Assembly (NCBI RefSeq): GCF_002078505.1
Contig: NZ_LUAV01000035.1
Span: forward strand, 1-64,000
Direction: 5' to 3'
Length of the DNA stretch: 64,000 nucleotides
DNA from: Ensifer aridi
Lineage (GTDB): Bacteria; Pseudomonadota; Alphaproteobacteria; Rhizobiales; Rhizobiaceae
Made by a program: the position numbers and the translations under genes. Below are positions 60,861 to 64,000 of this stretch, piece after piece (the first letter of the stretch is position 1; each line of letters opens with the position of its first letter). Under the pieces are notes generated by a model that worked only from the letters and a program-made list of their open reading frames with translations, was not told where the DNA came from and searched no databases.

Positions 60861-61112
60861 ATGGCGCTGCATTTCGTCACTGGCCTGGTATTCGGCGTCG
60901 CTGCGGGTCTACTTGCGCCAAAAGTCGCTCCCATCTTGAGACCGTACGCCAAATCGGTGATCAAAGCCGGTGTCATAGCTTACGATCAGGCAAGGGTCGC
61001 AGTGGCCGAACTCAACGAGAGCACGGAAGACACCCTTTCCGAGGTCAGAGCAGAGATAGAAGAAGAGCGCAAAGCGGCCGCCGGGCAACGCCGGGTCCAG
61101 GTTGGTTCCTGA
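60861..61112 (+). CDS. DUF5132 small membrane protein, first copy
   Basis: This 83-residue protein has a Gly/Ala-rich hydrophobic segment (about residues 4-27) and then a charged helix rich in Glu, Ala, Arg and Val (VAVAELNESTEDTLSEVRAEIEEER, about 45-69, in two pieces). It resembles the second copy at 61191 over VAPILRPYAKSVIKAGVIAYDQARVAVAE. The layout (single membrane helix followed by an acidic E/A-rich helix) recalls the mycobacterial PacL partners of P-type ATPases. AAAGGAG precedes the ATG. With the next two genes it forms a likely operon. Confidence 0.85.
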   Translation: MALHFVTGLVFGVAAGLLAPKVAPILRPYAKSVIKAGVIAYDQARVAVAELNESTEDTLSEVRAEIEEERKAAAGQRRVQVGS

Positions 61113-61190
61113 TCGGCGCAAGGCGAAGATCCCGATGAGGGGTCCGGTCGCGCTGACGACGGGACGGCAAGAAACAAGGAGGCAACTTCG

Positions 61191-61481
61191 ATGGCAATAC
61201 TCGAAGACGCACTGAAAGGCGGGAACGTGGTAACGGGACTCGCGATCGGAGTCGGCGCTCTCGTTTTAGCGCCCCTCGCGGCTCCTTTGCTGCGTCCTAT
61301 CACCAAAACGATTCTGAAGGCGGGTCTGGTCGCCTACGATCAAGGCCGCGTTGCATGGGCCGAGATGAACGAAAGAACATCCGATCTGGTCGCGGAGGCC
61401 AGGTCTGAAATGGCCGAGACTGCGGGCAGTTCGCCTTCGCCTCCGCCTGCGACCAAACCTGCGCGGACTTCCACCAGCTAA
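61191..61481 (+). CDS. DUF5132 small membrane protein, second copy
   Basis: This 96-residue protein has the hydrophobic GVGALVLAPLAAPLLRPITK segment (about residues 20-40), then ILKAGLVAYDQGRVAWAEMNERTSDLVAEARSEMAE as a charged helix (two segments) and a Pro/Ser/Thr-rich tail. It is a tandem paralogue of the gene at 60861. No metal-binding His or Cys is present at the C-terminus. The ATG has CAAGGAGG upstream. It is followed after 135 bases by the P-type ATPase gene. Confidence 0.87.
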   Translation: MAILEDALKGGNVVTGLAIGVGALVLAPLAAPLLRPITKTILKAGLVAYDQGRVAWAEMNERTSDLVAEARSEMAETAGSSPSPPPATKPARTSTS

Positions 61482-61616
61482 CCTGAATGCCAGGAAGTAC
61501 GATTTCAACACGCCGTGATGGCCTCAAGCCAGCACGGCGGGTAGAGCGTTGACCTCTGGCTCTTGCCGGGGCCCGACGTCGTTTCGCTGTAAAGCAAGGC
61601 AGCGGGGAAGCCCGCG

Positions 61617-64000
61617 ATGCATACCTTTGCCGAGCCTGGGAAATCCAAAGCACCCAGCACCAGCATCTCGCTCTCCATCGTCCCGATCCACACGTCCGTG
61701 CCGGGGCGCGCTCGGCTGAAGATCGGCGGCCTGCAAGGCTCGAGCGCGGTCAAAGACCTGCTGGAGCGGGGAGGTCGCGCCGCTCCGGGCGTGTCGCGCA
61801 TTACCGGCAGCGATCTGACCGGAACCGTCCTCGTCGAGTTCGAGGCAGCGTCAGATCTCGACGCCATCGTCGAGCATCTGGCAGCTCTTTTGCGTGGCGA
61901 AATCGTCGCGCCGAGCGATGAGCCACATCCCGAGTGGCACACACTGTCACCCGGGCGCTTGATTTCCATGTTCGAGGTTTCGGCGGACGGAGGGCTATCG
62001 AGAGCTAATGCCCGCCAACGCTTGGCGAGCAGCGGCCCCAATCTCCTCGACTCCATCCAGCCACGGTCGAGTGCGACCATCCTTGCCGGTCAGTTTGAAA
62101 GCTTGCCGGTGGCAATGCTTCTTGGCGCGGCGGCAGTCTCTCTTTTGACGGGCGGCGTGCTCGAAGCTGCCGCCATCCTGGCGGTCGTGGGCCTGAACGC
62201 CGTCATCGGCTATCAAACCGAAAGCCGCGCCGAACGGACGATCCAGGGGCTGGGAGCGGGTGGGCCGCGAACCGCACAGGTCATACGTGAAGGCGTCGCG
62301 ACCACGACCCCGGTTCAGCAGGTCGTTCCTGGAGACATCATCTCGGTGCAACGGGGCGACGTAGTCCCGGCTGATGCGCGCCTTATCAATGCACAGGCCT
62401 TGAGCGTCAGCGAGGCGATGCTGACGGGTGAAAGCGCACCGATTGCTAAGAATATCCGCACAATCAGGAAGTCGAAGGTACCTCTCGGTGCGCGTTCGAA
62501 CATGATCTACCGCGGAGCGATCGTGACGGGCGGCAGCGGACGAGCGATCGTGGTCGCGACGGGATCCGTGACGCAAGCGGGACGAATCCAGCGCCTTGTC
62601 GGAGCAACACTCACCCCCGAGACGCCCATCCAGAGGGAGCTTACGAATCTCGGACGGCGCCTGGGATGGCTGACCTTGGGCGCATGCGCATTCATTGTGT
62701 TAGTGGGAGGGCTGCGTGGCCTGGGTCTTCTCCAGATGGCGCGCTCGGCCCTTTCCGTTGCCGTCGCTGCAGTTCCTGAGGGCCTGCCAATGGTTGCGAC
62801 CACGACGTTCGCTCTCGGAGTTGAAAGGCTCAGACGCGAAGGCGTCCTCATTCGCAAGCTGGAAGCCATCGAGACGCTCGCAGCGGTACGCGTTGCGTGT
62901 TTCGACAAGACAGGCACACTCACCTTCGGCCGCATCTCTGTCGAGACGATCAGGATCGGCGACAAGGCTTACCGCATCAATGACGTCAGGCGAAGCGGCA
63001 CGGACCCAGAGGGCCCATTGCGCAGCCTGTTGGAAACTTGCTGCCTTTGCAACGATACGGAGATTGTCGGCACTGACAAAGGACTGCGCTTGAACGGCTC
63101 GCCTACAGAGAGCTGCCTCATTGAGGCTGCTCTCGATAGCGGCGTGGACGTTGCCTCCTTGCGAGGGCGTTTTGCCCGAATATCGGTCCAGCAACGAAGC
63201 GAAGCATCTCGCCTCATGGCAACGCGACATGTGACGGAAGACGGGATGCTGATCGCCATAAAAGGAAGTCCGGACGAGGTCCTCCGGCGCTGCGGCGCGG
63301 AAATCCTGCCGGACGGCATCCAGCGAGAGCTCACGCCGGATCGACGCGCCGCCATAGAAAAAGCAAATCTCGCAATGGCATCTCGGGCTCTGCGCGTCCT
63401 CGGCGTAGCGCGCAAACAGACGAAAAGCTCCAAGCCGAGTGCAGAGGACACTCGGAATCTGGTCTGGCTGGGGCTGGTGGGGATGGCCGACCGGTTGCGG
63501 CCAGGCGTCAGCAGGCTGATGGGCCGACTGCACGAGGCCGGTGTTCACACGATCATGCTGACCGGCGATCAGAAGGCGACAGCTGCCGCCGTCGGCGAGC
63601 GTGTCGGACTGAACGGCGGAGGCAGACTGGCGATTGTCGATTCGACGGAGATCGAGGGCATGAGCTCGGAGGAGCTTGTGCTGAGCGCGCGCCACGCGCA
63701 GGCGTTCAGCAGGGTCAGCCCTTCCCAGAAGCTGCAAATCGTTCGCTCCCTTCAAGAAGCAGGGGCGAGGGTCGCGATGATCGGCGACGGAGTGAATGAC
63801 GGACCTGCATTGAAGGCTGCGGACGTCGGCATAGCCATCGGGCAGGACAGCATGAGTGCAGCCAGGGAAATCGCGGACGTCATCATCGACGCTGACGGCC
63901 TTGGCGGCCTCGCGCCGGCCATCGAGACAGGGCGCACGACCCGGCGAAATATCCGCAAGGCTCTTCGCTATCTGATCAGCACCAATCTGAGCGAGATCCT
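61617..64000 (+). CDS. P-type ATPase with HMA-like N-terminal domain, truncated by the window edge
   Basis: From ATG 61617 (GGGGAAG upstream) at least 794 residues of a P-type ATPase are encoded and the frame is open to the end. An N-terminal HMA-like domain (about 15-85; VPGRARLKIGGLQ, then LTGTVLVEF) lacks the CxxC metal site. Next are a Cation_ATPase_N-like region, the actuator TGES (in MLTGESAPIAK near 268), the M4 motif AVPEGLP near 388, the phosphorylation site DKTGTLT near 431, the ATP site (IKGSPDEVLRRCGAE near 550) and the hinge GDGVNDGP near 723. PEGLP suggests a P2-type pump for Ca, Mg, Na or K rather than a heavy-metal P1B pump. It follows two DUF5132 genes. Confidence 0.92.
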   Translation, partial: MHTFAEPGKSKAPSTSISLSIVPIHTSVPGRARLKIGGLQGSSAVKDLLERGGRAAPGVSRITGSDLTGTVLVEFEAASDLDAIVEHLAALLRGEIVAPSDEPHPEWHTLSPGRLISMFEVSADGGLSRANARQRLASSGPNLLDSIQPRSSATILAGQFESLPVAMLLGAAAVSLLTGGVLEAAAILAVVGLNAVIGYQTESRAERTIQGLGAGGPRTAQVIREGVATTTPVQQVVPGDIISVQRGDVVPADARLINAQALSVSEAMLTGESAPIAKNIRTIRKSKVPLGARSNMIYRGAIVTGGSGRAIVVATGSVTQAGRIQRLVGATLTPETPIQRELTNLGRRLGWLTLGACAFIVLVGGLRGLGLLQMARSALSVAVAAVPEGLPMVATTTFALGVERLRREGVLIRKLEAIETLAAVRVACFDKTGTLTFGRISVETIRIGDKAYRINDVRRSGTDPEGPLRSLLETCCLCNDTEIVGTDKGLRLNGSPTESCLIEAALDSGVDVASLRGRFARISVQQRSEASRLMATRHVTEDGMLIAIKGSPDEVLRRCGAEILPDGIQRELTPDRRAAIEKANLAMASRALRVLGVARKQTKSSKPSAEDTRNLVWLGLVGMADRLRPGVSRLMGRLHEAGVHTIMLTGDQKATAAAVGERVGLNGGGRLAIVDSTEIEGMSSEELVLSARHAQAFSRVSPSQKLQIVRSLQEAGARVAMIGDGVNDGPALKAADVGIAIGQDSMSAAREIADVIIDADGLGGLAPAIETGRTTRRNIRKALRYLISTNLSEI

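Noticed and set aside
1..64000. tRNA, rRNA, CRISPR arrays, complete insertion sequences or prophage genes
   Set aside because: None was recognised: no cloverleaf-like sequence, no regularly spaced repeats, and no transposase or integrase reading frame.

Overview
The window looks like a piece of a Sinorhizobium/Ensifer-type (Rhizobiales) genome, probably a large accessory replicon. The evidence is the high GC content, the density of ABC and TRAP uptake systems paired with catabolic enzymes, the mat malonate operon with the MatR operator known from rhizobia, a sigma54 promoter, candidate RpoE2-type promoters, and several families of rhizobial intergenic mosaic repeats. The replicon assignment is inference. 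No rRNA, tRNA, CRISPR array, intact insertion sequence or prophage was seen.

Layout. 1-2840: an AT-rich fragment of an ornithine cyclodeaminase-family gene, an FAD amino-acid/amine oxidase with a divergent Lrp regulator, and an AT-richer orphan gene that may be frameshifted. 3061-20822: a large nitrogen-compound uptake and catabolism region. It holds a dipeptide-type ABC transporter with a fused double ATPase, two HAD type II hydrolases, a class III aminotransferase, a GNAT, a second FAD oxidase, succinate-semialdehyde dehydrogenase, a tartrate-dehydrogenase-like enzyme, a second aldehyde dehydrogenase, a cupin, a GhrA-like reductase and an ArgE-like deacylase. Uptake, oxidative deamination or transamination, aldehyde oxidation and entry into central metabolism can be read from it, but the substrate is unknown. 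21131-24785: a paralogous GNAT, an MFS carrier and PPK2.

24828-28362 carries a GntR regulator divergent from a RuBisCO-like protein and a DUF1537 kinase, best read as the OiaX/OiaK end of D-apionate catabolism. 28515-30422 is a LysR/NmrA divergent pair. 30838-35765 groups a NarK nitrate carrier behind a clear sigma54 promoter, chromate resistance (chrB-chrA), and a Ni/Co efflux pump with its DmeR/RcnR-type repressor and palindromic operator. 35908-42484 has an AI-2E family permease and the complete malonate module matR / matA-matB-matC.

42800-48283 looks like a stress/envelope island: a disordered Gly/Arg/Tyr-rich BON protein and a membrane protein, both with candidate RpoE2 promoters; an uncharacterised overlapping pair (four-helix membrane coiled-coil protein plus ClpP-like periplasmic protease); a RelBE-type toxin-antitoxin with an apparent toxin frameshift; and a glycine-zipper/SnoaL fusion. 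48537-52602 holds an SDR with Tat signal, LysR, DUF1989 and sorbosone-dehydrogenase-like genes. 52791-58925 is a TRAP transporter/zinc dehydrogenase/UxuA hexonate operon with its GntR regulator. 59303-64000 ends with a DUF445 protein and two DUF5132 membrane peptides directly before a P-type ATPase that runs off the window.

The most promising undescribed systems are the DUF5132-DUF5132-ATPase set (resembling mycobacterial PacL-ATPase pairs), the coiled-coil/ClpP-like pair, and the repeats whose ends supply the stop codons of neighbouring genes.
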